Assembly: GCA_963748405.1 (NCBI GenBank)
Contig: CAVVIT010000005.1
Location: 248,001-312,000, forward strand
From: Fen-1273 sp963748405
GTDB lineage: Bacteria > Bacteroidota > Ignavibacteria > UBA10030 > UBA6906
DNA length: 64,000 nt
Direction of reading: 5' to 3'
Below the pieces are notes generated by a model, which was not told where the DNA came from, searched no databases, and saw only the letters and a program-made list of their open reading frames with translations. Below are positions 27,544 through 36,541 of this stretch, piece by piece (position 1 is the stretch's first letter; each line of letters opens with the position of its first letter). A program made the translations under genes and the position numbers.

Positions 27544-28395
27544 TCAGGTCAATTCGCGGGTAAGACTGCACCGTTGCTCCACATCGAAGAGGTACTTCAT
27601 GGCCGCACTTTCTGCGGCTTGCGAAAGTGCTACGGCGGCCGTGTTGGCCCGAAGAGAGCGATACATTTCAACGGACGCATGCAGGGCTCGCAAGCAGTCG
27701 ATCGCGTCGTGGCTCGCCACTGTTGATTGCAGATCGCGAACGTACTCCGGAGCCAGTTTCTCCACCTTACGCACCCCGACTGGTCTCGCGCCAGATTTGA
27801 GAAGGGCAAGCGGGCCGAGCACGGTGGTACGCAAGAACGATAATCCTTCGAGGGCTTCAAAAAGTTCTCCGCGACCGATCTTCGTTGCCGCGTAATGTAT
27901 CCAGGCCCAGAAACGGTCCTCGATCCACTGAAGATTTGGCGTTGGGTACAGAGCAATTCCTTCTTTGAGAGCTTTCGTGAATCGACCTTCGCGCTCCCAA
28001 AGAACGTAAGGATCTTCGACTCTCTGGGCCAGATCTGAAAACAAAAGGAACTTGAGGTCTACATGGAGGATCGGCAAACCATCATACAAACAAACAAGCA
28101 ACCGGGGTTCGCCAACATGCTCACCCGTAAAAGCAGCGAGGATGGCCCCGAGTGAGCCAGCGATCCGACGCCGGTCAGCCATGATGCTCTCATAGTGATT
28201 CCCTTCAACCGCGATCACAAGATCAAGATCACTGAAATCGTCCATCGAATCCGAGAGAAATGAACCGCCTGCCGCGATGCCAACGAAACGGTTATCAGTT
28301 GCCAATTGGTCAATTGCCGCCCTCCCGAGCCAACCTGAGTGCCGGCTGAATGCTATTGCATCTGCTGGCATAAAATGCAGAAGCCTTCTCGCCAT
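27544..28395 (-). CDS. Nucleotidyltransferase-domain protein
   Basis: A 283-residue protein of the polymerase-beta-like nucleotidyltransferase fold. The signature GGSFLSDSMDDFSDLDLVI (43-61) gives the Gly-Ser pair and the metal-binding Asp56 and Asp58, and ILHVDLKFLLF supplies the likely third carboxylate. A helical C-terminal half (from about 140) resembles that of aminoglycoside adenylyltransferase-like proteins. It probably adds an AMP to a small molecule or protein; the substrate is unknown and resistance should not be assumed. It stands alone, with 195 bp to the membrane protein gene downstream. Confidence 0.78.
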   Translation of the reverse strand: MARRLLHFMPADAIAFSRHSGWLGRAAIDQLATDNRFVGIAAGGSFLSDSMDDFSDLDLVIAVEGNHYESIMADRRRIAGSLGAILAAFTGEHVGEPRLLVCLYDGLPILHVDLKFLLFSDLAQRVEDPYVLWEREGRFTKALKEGIALYPTPNLQWIEDRFWAWIHYAATKIGRGELFEALEGLSFLRTTVLGPLALLKSGARPVGVRKVEKLAPEYVRDLQSTVASHDAIDCLRALHASVEMYRSLRANTAAVALSQAAESAAMKYLFDVEQRCSLTRELT

Positions 28396-29015
28396 ATTCG
28401 GAAAGGAGGCTTCTTACAATGAACTCCGCGTAATCTACCTTAAGGTGTCGGAACTTTCAAGCACCGGCGCCATATTCTCATTTTCTTCGTCCAGAAACTC
28501 AGCAAAACCTGTCAATACGCTGCCTCGTCTGTCACGGTGCGACAAGAAAAGGCCCGAGCGGGACGTACAATTTCATGGCCCTTCAAGATACGCCAGCCGA
28601 AAGAATCTCAACATGCAAATCCAACAACTTGATTGAGATATGCCGCTTCACTATCGCCCGAATCTGCGGCACCATCGCGACAGAAATATATGTCATTCTC
28701 TCATTTGTACTCGTTAACTGCGCCTGATCGTTGACTCTGGCGGGTATGCGGGGTATCTTCAGTCACGTTCGTTCGAGCTTCTTCTCACGGGGGGGAAGGG
28801 GCTTTCGTACGCAATCGGCAGGGTCACTAATGTCCAATTAAGACGTTGCACAAGATGTATGCCACGGCGCCAAATGATTTGATAGCACCAGCGAGGCAAT
28901 GAAAGTCATGATACGCCGAGTTGAAATTGACAACGACACAGATTTGCTTCAAGTCGTTTAAGGGAATTGATTGCATAACTCCTTCACTTGCTTAACCGGA
29001 CACTACTAAGGCAGG
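28396..29015. other. 620-bp intergenic stretch of lower GC
   Basis: No gene is supported. The only notable part is 28605-28642, which resembles 35551-35588 beside the first tRNA fragment. In both, one plus frame reads KNL-N/K-MQ-x-x-QL-D/N and then a stop, as though two diverged copies of the same gene end lie at both places. Confidence 0.4.
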
Positions 29016-29567
29016 GTGATCAATGCAATGACGTTTTCCGGAACAAGGATAGTTGTTGATGTCGCCCTGGTACCAGCATTGATATGGCTTGTAGCATGCG
29101 CCAAGCTTGCTCCCCTACAACCGCCTGCCAATGTTGTGGACACAACGAGCCACAATTTCACCTGGCAAAAAGCGCCACTTGGTGTCCAAGGCACAGGAGC
29201 TCTCTTCGATGTCGCGGTTATCAACGACAGTCTTGCGTATGCCGTGGGCACATTATACCAAGATGATTCCACTGGGCAACTCGATCCAGTTTTGTATAAC
29301 TACGCTGAGTGGGACGGTCACAGATGGGCAGTAAAGCGATTGTTCTACCACTTCAACGGAGATTCGGCGCTTGGATCGATCTACTCGGTTTTTGCTTTTA
29401 ACGATCATGACATTTGGTTCGGCTTTGGTAATCTCGTCCATTGGAATGGATATGCGTTCCAGTCATACGGAATTCCCACCTGTCAAGGGCCACGTAATTC
29501 CCCACTTTGAGGGTCAGAGTATTCCCCACCCTAAAGTTGGGTGAGCGGTTGTCTATTCAGTCATGAT

Positions 29568-30323
29568 TTACTCCTTAAGCGGTTCAGATTTCAGTCCCTT
29601 TTTCTTCCTGTACGATTCTCCTTTGAGGACGATCTGGTGCGCGTTGTGGGCCAGACGGTCCATGACGGCATTGGCCATAACCTTGTCCGGGAAGATAGCA
29701 GGCCAGTCGTCAAGGGATCTGTTGCTCGTCAAGATGATGGAGCCGGTCGAGTACCGGCTGTCGACGATCATGTAAAGCCACTCTGCGGGTTTCTGTTCGA
29801 GTCGTTTGAAGGCGAACTCGTCCAGAACGACCAGGTCGCTCTTGCAGAGCGCCCGGAGGAGCCGATCGGCAGAGCCGGTGATGTCAGCTTTGGTGAGCGC
29901 GCTGATGAGTTCGCCAAATTTGTAAAATTCCACCGACAGGTATCGCCGGCAGGCGGCATGTGCGAGTGCCTGGGCCAGATGCGTCTTGCCGGTCCCGGTG
30001 GGACCGAAGAAGAAGACGTTTTCCGATCGCTGGATGAACCGGCACGTGGCCAGATCGCGGACCAGGGGCCGGTTGGCGGAGACGGCGATGTCAAAGTCGA
30101 AGGACTCGAGTGTCTGGCCTGCACTCAGATGGGCGTGCTTGATCAGGCGCGCGAGTTTGCGGTTCCGCCTGGCCTCCAGCTCGTCGCTGATGAGCATGGA
30201 GAGGAGTTCCGTCAGGGAAAGCTGCCCCTGCTCGGCTTCCAGGAGCCGCATCTCCAACGTGTCGAGCATCCCGGAGAGCTTCAGGGCGCGGAGCTGGGGG
30301 GCAAGTTCGGCTGTATTACCCAC
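29568..30323 (-). CDS. istB: IS21 helper ATPase IstB
   Basis: A 251-residue AAA+ ATPase with Walker A GPTGTGKTHLAQAL (near residue 105), Walker B VVLDEFAF and a sensor-like ILTSNRSLDDW. IstB stimulates the IstA transposase and selects targets. It starts with GTG at 30323 and overlaps the end of istA by 8 bp, as is usual for IS21. The frame is complete, so the element may still be mobile. Confidence 0.95.
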   Translation of the reverse strand: MGNTAELAPQLRALKLSGMLDTLEMRLLEAEQGQLSLTELLSMLISDELEARRNRKLARLIKHAHLSAGQTLESFDFDIAVSANRPLVRDLATCRFIQRSENVFFFGPTGTGKTHLAQALAHAACRRYLSVEFYKFGELISALTKADITGSADRLLRALCKSDLVVLDEFAFKRLEQKPAEWLYMIVDSRYSTGSIILTSNRSLDDWPAIFPDKVMANAVMDRLAHNAHQIVLKGESYRKKKGLKSEPLKE

Positions 30324-31914
30324 GGGCCTCTCCTCCTTCCCGCAGGAAGTAGGCGGCAGGACGCATAAAGCTCTCCGTCTGGGCTGAGAGCGGGAGACCT
30401 TCCTGGAGATCTGCCTCCGCTTCCTGTTTGCACGCGTTCTGGAGCATGTGACGGAAGAGGTGCGTGGTAACCGGCTTGTCGAGCGTCAGGGCGATTGTGG
30501 CGGCAGCCTCGACCTGCTGGAGACGATAGCCTTTCACGGTGTCCATGAGTCCCATCACGCGGCGCAGATATGAGAAGCCGGGAACGGAGAGGAGGTTGAC
30601 GACCAGATCCTGGAACGGCTTGCCGCCCAGGGCGTAGGCTTTCCGGATGAGCCTCCGCGGGGTCTCCTCCGACAGGGCGAACTCGACATTGGCAGGGAAG
30701 GCGCTCCAGTCGGTGTAAATCTTCTTCCCGGTCAGGGTTTCGGTCTTGATGAGTTGATCCTGGTAGAAGATCTTCGCCTGCGTCGGCGTGAACATGACCT
30801 GCAAGGTTTTGCCTACGTACTCGGCGGAGAGTGGGAAGCGTAGGCCGTCCACCTGGAGATAATGGTCGGGATGCACCGATGCTTGTCTCCACCGGGCCAC
30901 CGTGAAGGGCACTTCAGGCAGTTGGATCAAGACCGACTGTTCGCACTGCGTAAAGAGCGTGTAGGAGGGCTCTCCGGTCGTTCCGTGGGGCCGTGCGCCG
31001 TACTCGTGGATGAGCCAGTGGCGGACCAGGTGATTGAGCTCGGCGATGGTGGCCGAGGGATGCAGGGCGCGCATTTTCCTGAAGAACTCGCGGACTGTCT
31101 GGACGTCGCGCTCGACTTTCCCTTTGTCCTGGGGCGAGGCAATGCGGCACGGGTCGATGAACGTCCGGTAGTACTCGGCGAGGTCCGCGTACGCCCGGTT
31201 GAAGACCGGATCGTAGATGTCGGGCTTCAGCACTCCGTTTTTCAGGTTGTCGATCGTGAGGATCCTCGTCACCCCGCCGAACCAGGAGAACATCTCGACA
31301 TGACTCTGGGCAAAGCTCTGCTGGTCCTGGCTGTAGACGAACTGCACAAACTTGTGACGGCTGAAGGCCAGCGTACCGATAAAGGCATAGACGTTCCTGC
31401 GCCGCTTCTCGAGCGGATCCCACAGGAGCCCCATCTTGCCGTAGTCGAGCTGGATCTGCGATCCCGGCGGCATCTCGATACGGCAGGTGTCGCGCTTGCC
31501 TTCCGGGACGAGCTGTCGTGAACGGGCCAGGCGCTTGAACGTCGAGTAACTGACCTTCCCCTGGAGCCCGTAGCGCAGCGCGATGACTTCGTACGCAGTC
31601 TTCGGCTTCAGAGGGTTCTCCGGATCGTTGATCAGGGCCAGGATCTCCTCGACGTGCGGCTCCAGGAGCAACCGGCTCGTCGCCTTCGCGTGGAGCCGGG
31701 CGGAGGCATCCTGGAGGCGCGGGAGGAGCTCCTCCTTCCGCTCCGGGGTGATCTCTTCCCGGGTGATGCCCAGATTACGAGCCATCTCGATATAGGCCCG
31801 GACGGTTTTGCGGTCGCAGCCGCAGGCCAGCGCGATTGCGCTTGGTCGTTGTCCATCGGTCCAGCGGCGAAGTATGTTCCAAATCTCCACAGTTTGCACC
31901 TTTTTGAATGCCAT
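30316..31914 (-). CDS. istA: IS21 transposase IstA
   Basis: A 532-residue DDE transposase. An N-terminal helix-turn-helix (MAFKKVQTVEIWNILRRWTD; SAIALACGCDRKTVRAYIE) is followed by a retroviral integrase-type core, with the first acidic residue in IQLDYGKMG, then LTIDNLKNGV and a later Glu in the DKGKVERDVQTVREFF segment. It cuts and joins the terminal repeats with IstB. The reading frame is intact. Confidence 0.95.
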   Translation of the reverse strand: MAFKKVQTVEIWNILRRWTDGQRPSAIALACGCDRKTVRAYIEMARNLGITREEITPERKEELLPRLQDASARLHAKATSRLLLEPHVEEILALINDPENPLKPKTAYEVIALRYGLQGKVSYSTFKRLARSRQLVPEGKRDTCRIEMPPGSQIQLDYGKMGLLWDPLEKRRRNVYAFIGTLAFSRHKFVQFVYSQDQQSFAQSHVEMFSWFGGVTRILTIDNLKNGVLKPDIYDPVFNRAYADLAEYYRTFIDPCRIASPQDKGKVERDVQTVREFFRKMRALHPSATIAELNHLVRHWLIHEYGARPHGTTGEPSYTLFTQCEQSVLIQLPEVPFTVARWRQASVHPDHYLQVDGLRFPLSAEYVGKTLQVMFTPTQAKIFYQDQLIKTETLTGKKIYTDWSAFPANVEFALSEETPRRLIRKAYALGGKPFQDLVVNLLSVPGFSYLRRVMGLMDTVKGYRLQQVEAAATIALTLDKPVTTHLFRHMLQNACKQEAEADLQEGLPLSAQTESFMRPAAYFLREGGEARG

Positions 31915-32003
31915 GGCTCGTCGGTTCCTTTGTTCCTGGTGAAAAATCCACGATTTACGCCGGGAGACAAGCTATGGCTTGCGGTGAATGGATGCCAACC
32001 TTG

Positions 32004-32148
32004 GGGGCGGGGAATCATCTGGCCCTGGAACTGGGGAATCATGTGGCCCTGAAACTGGGGAATGATCTGACCCCGGAACTGGGGAATGATCTGGCCCTGG
32101 GACCGGGGAATCAGCTGGCCCCGAAACTGGGGAATCAGCTGGCCCTAC
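32004..32148. repeat. Six tandem ~24-bp subterminal repeats in the IS21 right end
   Basis: The unit is close to ACTGGGGAATCATCTGGCCC with small changes, repeated about every 24 bp between 32004 and 32148. IS21 elements carry multiple such sites near their ends for IstA binding; the left end shows related units at 29488-29530. Not a CRISPR: the units abut one another without unique spacers. Confidence 0.75.
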
Positions 32149-32888
32149 AGTCTTCTATAGTGGGGAATATACGTGGTCCTCGACACCCACCACAGTTTTC
32201 CAATCTCGGGCTAATCGAATCTGGGGGTCGTCGGACACAGACCTCTACGTAGTCGGCATAAATGGTCAAATCGCGCATTACGACGGCTCGTCATGGCAGA
32301 AAGTGGAGACCCGGACCACCTTAGAATTCTATGACATCTGGGGAGCAAAGAACCAAAATTCAGGTGGAACAGAAATTCTTGCTGTTGCATCGATTGAAGG
32401 AGCGAAGAAGATCATCTCGATTCGTGGGCAGAATTCGATTGACGTCCCTGACAGTGACCTTTCGTGGTTCATTCGTGGGGTATGGTTCATACCTGCGACG
32501 CAATATTATGTCGTTGGCGCCGGTGTAGGTGTTAAATCTTCGGTCGATCAATCTCCATGGAAAGTCTTCGCTCCAGGGGCGGTGACATCCTACTCATCCA
32601 TGTCTGTACGAGGCAACGCTGCTAACGATTTGTTCGTAGTGGGTAGCTATCTTGAAATCGCTCACTTTAACGGTGAATCTTGGCACACCTACTTCGACCA
32701 GATTCCGTTTGCTAGTGCGGCTTGGGCAAAGGTTGATCTAAGAGGTGATTTGGCGATTGCTGTTGGTTCCGGGCAGGGAGCTATCGCAGCAATCGGCAGA
32801 CGGTGACAACTGGTAGCAGTTTGGGTAAGCTTTGGAGGGAAGAAACCGTGGAGATCAAGTCCTTTTTTGTGTGTAAATTCTTAGAAGG

Positions 32889-34148
32889 TTATGCCGCGCT
32901 CCGGTATGATATGAATTGTGGTTCTGTTGTTCTTGGATAGATAATATCTCTGAGAGCTTTGAGCTGTGCGAGCTCCAGGGGTGTCATCGAGACTCTGAGC
33001 CACCGCTGGGAAGCTCTGATGAGAACTCCGAAGACCAGTCCTACTGCTCCCCGCTCGTGCTGATGCTGCGGCATCACCTTCGTCCTGCGCTTTTCCTCCC
33101 CAAAGGTTCGCTCCAGCATGTTTGTCGTCCGGATGTACTGCCGATGTCCCAGCGGGTATTTCAGATGCGTCAGACATGCATCCAGATCGTCGCTGAAGCA
33201 CTGCACCGCTGCCGGATAGACCGCGGCATAACGGCGAATCAGTCCTTCGGCCAGAACATCGGCCGTGGCCCGGTCCGGAGCGTAGTAGACCGCCTTAAAC
33301 TCCTTCCCAACCGCTTTGACGACGTCGCGAGGCAGTTTGCTCGCGATATTGCGAAGCTTGTGCGCGATGCAGCGTTGCCGGTCGGCGTCCGGGAAGCATC
33401 GTGTGATCGCACCGATCAACCCTTCGGCTCCGTCGCTGACGACCAACAGGGGCTGACGCAGACCACGGCGCAGCATGTCCTGAAAGAACGTTTCCCAGGC
33501 TTCCTGACTCTCACTCTGGACGGCGGCCAGGTGCAGAAATCGCTTGGTCCCATCGGCACAAATCGCCCAGGCGCACAGAAGCGTCTGTCCCCGTGTGTAG
33601 TGACGCACGGCCTCGTATACCCCGTCCACAAACAGAAATACCACGTCCAGCCGCGAGAGATCCTGGCGGCTGAAGGCCAGATAATCGTCATACAGGCGTT
33701 CGGCAAGCCGGCTCATCGCGCTCCGGCTCAACACCGGATCCCCTTTCTCGGTCACGAACGCCTGCTCGACATCCCTGGTCGAGAGACCCCGCACGTACAT
33801 CTCCAGGGCCAGCGTCTTGACCCGATCAGCAATCCGTACAACTCCTTGTAACAAACGGCTTTTGAACTTCTTCCGGGTATTGCGCACCCGAGGTACCGCC
33901 ACCTCGAGTTCGGTCCCCGGGACCATTAAATGACGCCGGTAATAACCATTTCGATAACCCTGGGCGTTCTCTCCGTTCCGTTTGTACCACGATCTTCCTA
34001 AATGCGCATCGACTTCCGCTTCCAGGGCTTCCTGGTACAGTTTCTCTTGTCCCACACGGTGGAAGTCTTCGATCATCGCCACCGCGTCTTGTTCGAGAAG
34101 TCCTTCCAACTCCTTGCGCTTCTGCTCTGAGGGTCGTACTTTCTTCAT
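32889..34148 (-). CDS. IS256-family (mutator) transposase
   Basis: A 419-residue transposase matching the IS256/mutator pattern: KLYQEALEAEVDAHLGRSWY and YRNGYYRRHL near the N-terminus, the YVRGLSTRDVEQAF segment, FLFVDGVYEAVRHY for the first catalytic Asp, LLVVSDGAEGL for the second, and the C-terminal RTTNMLERTFGEEKRRTK with the catalytic Glu. The ATG at 34148 and the full length indicate an intact enzyme. Confidence 0.95.
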   Translation of the reverse strand: MKKVRPSEQKRKELEGLLEQDAVAMIEDFHRVGQEKLYQEALEAEVDAHLGRSWYKRNGENAQGYRNGYYRRHLMVPGTELEVAVPRVRNTRKKFKSRLLQGVVRIADRVKTLALEMYVRGLSTRDVEQAFVTEKGDPVLSRSAMSRLAERLYDDYLAFSRQDLSRLDVVFLFVDGVYEAVRHYTRGQTLLCAWAICADGTKRFLHLAAVQSESQEAWETFFQDMLRRGLRQPLLVVSDGAEGLIGAITRCFPDADRQRCIAHKLRNIASKLPRDVVKAVGKEFKAVYYAPDRATADVLAEGLIRRYAAVYPAAVQCFSDDLDACLTHLKYPLGHRQYIRTTNMLERTFGEEKRRTKVMPQHQHERGAVGLVFGVLIRASQRWLRVSMTPLELAQLKALRDIIYPRTTEPQFISYRSAA

Positions 34149-34221
34149 GGGTGCTGTCTCCTATGTTGGTCAATTGTTTGTTGGGCAACGACAATTTAAC
34201 CAACCGGAACGGCACCTTCTA

Positions 34222-35324
34222 TTGACGTTTAATTATTGAATGGATACTCATCGGGGGATAATGTATATTGTGGGGCATGAGACCCCCCGGTACACCTCGG
34301 AGCCTCGAGAAGCGGCGTCTGCTCTCCATCCGCCTCTTGAAGGCTGGCCACCCCTATCGGGCTGTGGCCCTTCGTACAGGTGCCTCGCTGAGCTCTGTCG
34401 TCCGGTGGCACCAGGCGTTTCGTAAACGCGGCGCACAGGGACTCCGGCCGCGTCCTTCTCCCGGGCGTCCCTCCTTGTTGAGCGCGCGGCAAAAGCGGCA
34501 GCTGCTGCGCATTCTGAACAAAGGGCCCGTGGACGCGGGGTATGCGACGAACATGTGGACGCTGAAACGGATCCGGAGTGTGATCCGCAAGACGTTCGGG
34601 GTCCGCTATACCCTTGCCAATGTCTGGAAGCTGATGCATAGCCTGGGATGGAGTTGCCAGAAACCCGAGGATCGAGCCAGAGAGCGGAACGAGGCCGCCA
34701 TCCAGTACTGGCTCCACCATATGTGGCCCCGGATAAAAAAAAACCGCAGAACTTGGGGCCCACTTGGGCTTTCTTGATGAGAGCGGCTTCCTCTTGGTCC
34801 CCGCCATTGCGCGGACTTGGGCCCCGCGGGGACACACCCCGGTTCTCCTGACCGCAGGCTCATGGTCCAAAGTTTCTGCTATTTCCAGCATTATCGTTTC
34901 CCCGAAAGCCAGACGGCTCGGGCTGTACTGCCGATTCCACCCTAAGAAGAATGTCCGCGCTCCGCAGGTGGTGGAGTTTCTCGACCATCTGCTACATCAG
35001 ATCCGGGGCCCTATTGTGCTACTCTGGGACGGGGGCCGTCCCCACCACGCCGCATGCGTGGGGGAGTTTCTTCACAAACATGCCAGGCTCCATATCTACC
35101 GTCTGCCCCCCTATGCGCCGGAACTGAATCCTGACGAGCATGTGTGGAGACAGATGAAGAATTCATTGGCCAACAGCCTCCCGAGGGATGTGCGGCACCT
35201 CAGGCGTACGCTGAACGGGCCGCTCCGCCGCTTGCAGCGGTCGCAGCGGCTACTCTGGTCGTGCATCAAGGCCTCGGAGCTCACTCTGGCTAAAGATCGT
35301 ATCCATTAGTTAGTAAAAGGTCAA
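34222..35324 (+). mobile_element. IS630-family element inserted in the IS256 right end
   Basis: Terminal inverted repeats TTGACGTTT...AATGGATAC (from 34222) and the inverse ending at 35324 (AATGGATAC...TTTTACTAACTAATGG in reverse) are flanked by a TA dinucleotide on both sides (34220-34221 and 35325-35326). TA duplication is the hallmark of IS630/Tc1 elements. The element is 1103 bp. Confidence 0.88.
34277..35309 (+). CDS. IS630 transposase in two frames (A9 slippage site)
   Basis: The first part (34277-34777) encodes helix-turn-helix domains (LLSIRLLKAGHPYRAVALRT; YTLANVWKLMHSLGWS). The second (from about 34750 to 35309) encodes the DDE core, with FLDESGFLL, IVLLWDGGRPHH and the LPPYAPELNPDEHVW motif. 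The frames meet at a run of nine A at 34735-34743; a +1 shift there yields the expected continuous protein (RIKK...AELGAHLGFLDES). This could be transcriptional slippage or programmed frameshifting used by IS630 elements, or a homopolymer sequencing error. Confidence 0.88.
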
Positions 35325-35369
35325 TAGTTTTTACACAATCATAAGGACTTCATCAACCGTGGAAAACCA

Positions 35370-35416
35370 GAGCTGAAGGTGGGATTTGAACCCACGACCT
35401 GCGGTTTACGAAATCG
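35370..35416 (-). repeat. att-like tRNA-Thr 3' fragment, copy 1
   Basis: 47 bp beginning GAGCTGAAGGTGGGATTTGA and ending in TTTACGAAATCG. The first 44 bp equal the 3' part of tRNA-Thr at 50391-50434, from the anticodon loop to the acceptor end. The break point near the anticodon loop is where tyrosine integrases often cross over. Confidence 0.88.
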
Positions 35417-35473
35417 TGGCGATCCCTCCTTTGTTATGAATTTGAATTGGAATCGGCACTTTTTCGAAGCCAG

Positions 35474-35513
35474 TGGTATCCAGAAATGAATTTGGATACC
35501 AATTTGGATACCA
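35474..35513. repeat. GGATACCA repeats beside att copy 1
   Basis: AATTTGGATACCA occurs twice back to back (35489-35501 and 35501-35513), and an inverted TGGTATCC lies at 35474-35481. Their position beside the tRNA fragment suggests integrase or excisionase arm sites, by inference only. The rest of 35417-35899 holds no convincing gene beyond the small frame at 35597. Confidence 0.35.
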
Positions 35514-35596
35514 CCTAATTCACAGTTCCTTCAGATACCATAAGGGGAAGAATCTCAAAATGCAAACACGTCAACTTAACTGAGGCGAGGATTATT

Positions 35597-35728
35597 ATGA
35601 GTCGTGTGGAATTCGAAGTTATTTCGAAACAGGCCGCTCGCCCTCCCAACGAGAACGTTCACTCGGATCACCTCAAGGATGTGATGAAAGAGTGCCCGCA
35701 GAAGCCGTGGAGATCACGAAAGAGGTGA
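35597..35728 (+). CDS. Tentative 43-residue protein
   Basis: An ATG at 35597 with GAGGCGAGG upstream opens a 43-codon frame beginning MSRVEFEVISKQAARPPNEN. A different frame continues beyond with TKEVNTIPWQNDDVRSIALT to a TAA at 35801, so this could be one small gene broken by a frameshift. No family is recognised. Confidence 0.25.
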   Translation: MSRVEFEVISKQAARPPNENVHSDHLKDVMKECPQKPWRSRKR

Positions 35729-35804
35729 ATACGATTCCCTGGCAAAACGACGACGTGAGGTCGATTGCGCTCACCATGTTTATTCAGAGGGCTCGGCTTA
35801 ACTA

Positions 35805-35842
35805 ATACAGCAATGCCCCAGGACATCGGGGCATTGCTGTAT
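35805..35842. terminator. 15-bp perfect hairpin, possible bidirectional terminator
   Basis: ATACAGCAATGCCCC (35805-35819) pairs perfectly with GGGGCATTGCTGTAT (35828-35842) around an 8-base loop. It lies 58 bp after the minus-strand membrane protein at 35900. The U-tract on either side is poor, so termination is likely but not certain. Confidence 0.6.
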
Positions 35843-35899
35843 CTTAACACATCCTTCAATACCGCTTCCCTCATGCGTTGGGAGTAAACGCAGCCAACT

Positions 35900-36184
35900 T
35901 TATTTCGCCATCGCTTTCTTGACTGCGCCGACTATGGCCAGTAATACACCCCCACCAACTCCACCGCTCGCAATACTTCCGATGATGCTCCCGACGTCCA
36001 TGCTGCCGCTGGGAGAAGCGGCAACACCAAGCAGCCCAAGCAATTGGCCACCGAGGCCACCGCCTACGATCCCCAAAACAGAGTTCCAAACTGTACCAAG
36101 GGAGAAATTCTTCATCGCTGACCCAGCAACGTTTCCGCCGACAGCACCGCTAATGAGTTGAATGAGCAGAGGTATGAGTGACAT
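35900..36184 (-). CDS. Small Gly-rich membrane protein
   Basis: A 94-residue protein with two or three Gly-rich hydrophobic segments (LLIQLISGAVGGNVAGSAMK, VLGIVGGGLGGQLLGLLG, SGGVGGGVLLAIVGAVKK). Such glycine-zipper runs occur in membrane-inserting peptides and in uncharacterised proteins encoded next to GlsB-like genes. I do not recognise a named family. It lies 90 bp downstream of the GlsB-like gene on the same strand, so it may belong to one transcript with it and the secreted PBCV-adaptor protein. Confidence 0.6.
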   Translation of the reverse strand: MSLIPLLIQLISGAVGGNVAGSAMKNFSLGTVWNSVLGIVGGGLGGQLLGLLGVAASPSGSMDVGSIIGSIASGGVGGGVLLAIVGAVKKAMAK

Positions 36185-36274
36185 AGCATTGAGTCCTTTC
36201 TGGTTGTTCTGACAGCATTTACGGAAGGATTGGGTGCGACCACGGCGAGATATGGGACCCTAAACGTTTATATC

Positions 36275-36532
36275 CTATCCGATCATTCGCCAGATGAGCA
36301 ACAAAACGATTGCGCCTACCAACGACAGGAGAAACCCGGCGGGGTGGAACTTCGAGCCTTCCGCAGGTTTCTTGATCAGGCCACCTATCCACCCGCCGAT
36401 GAGGGACCCAAGAATCCCCACGACGGTGGTCGCGATAATACCCAAGTGATCAGCACCCGGAAGTATCGCGCGGGCAATAAGGCCGACAACGAAGCCAGTT
36501 ACAGCGGCCCATATCCAGTGGATGAGTTTCAT
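36275..36532 (-). CDS. GlsB/YeaQ/YmgE-family membrane protein (island copy)
   Basis: An 85-residue protein with three hydrophobic helices and the family pattern AAVTGFVVGLIARAILPG and ATTVVGILGSLIGGWIGGLI. It is a second GlsB/YeaQ-type protein in this window; the other is at 11778-12029 beside the glucan synthase. It starts 9 bp after the stop of the secreted adaptor-repeat protein, so the two are co-transcribed. These proteins are stress-induced in several bacteria, with no firm molecular function. Confidence 0.85.
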   Translation of the reverse strand: MKLIHWIWAAVTGFVVGLIARAILPGADHLGIIATTVVGILGSLIGGWIGGLIKKPAEGSKFHPAGFLLSLVGAIVLLLIWRMIG

Positions 36533-36541
36533 TGCATCTCC

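Larger units (their letters stand above)
29481..32185 (-). mobile_element. IS21-family insertion sequence with 6-bp target duplication
   Basis: The ends form an inverted repeat: TGTCAAGGGCCACGTAATTC at 29481 and, read inward from 32185, TGTCGAGGACCACGTA. Identical CCCACC flanks lie at 29475-29480 and 32186-32191. The element is 2705 bp and holds istA and istB on the minus strand. Its inner right end has a run of repeated transposase-site-like units. Deleting it restores the host gene exactly, which confirms the ends. Confidence 0.93.
29016..32806 (+). pseudogene. Lipoprotein gene interrupted by IS21
   Basis: The two halves, 29016-29480 and 32192-32806, join in frame once the IS21 element and one copy of its target duplication are removed, giving about 359 residues. 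The N-terminus has a membrane segment and lipobox (ALIWLVACAK), so the product was a lipoprotein. The body has recurrent beta-propeller-like units (DSLAYAVGTLY, NDHDIWFGFGNLVHWNG, DTDLYVVGINGQIAHYDG, NDLFVVGSYLEIAHFNGESW) typical of surface-exposed repeat proteins of this group. As it stands the gene encodes only an N-terminal 155-residue stub. The start is a GTG at 29016 or the ATG at 29028. Confidence 0.8.
32853..35354 (-). mobile_element. IS256-family element split by a nested IS630
   Basis: Ends GATCAAGTCC (32853) and, inward from 35354, GATGAAGTCC form the inverted repeat, which continues imperfectly as TGTGTAAA and AGAAGGT. Both ends are flanked by AACCGTGGA (32844-32852 and 35355-35363), a 9-bp duplication. 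Removing the nested IS630 leaves about 1.4 kb, the normal size for IS256. The transposase gene is intact, but the right end of the element is separated from it by the insertion. Confidence 0.88.

Noticed and set aside
27544..28395. Antibiotic resistance (aminoglycoside adenylyltransferase) label for the nucleotidyltransferase
   Set aside because: Only the general nucleotidyltransferase fold is visible; substrate residues specific to resistance enzymes cannot be identified.
32004..32148. Repeats that look at first like a CRISPR array
   Set aside because: Units of about 24 bp follow each other without unique spacers and lie inside an IS21 end; no cas genes are present in the window.
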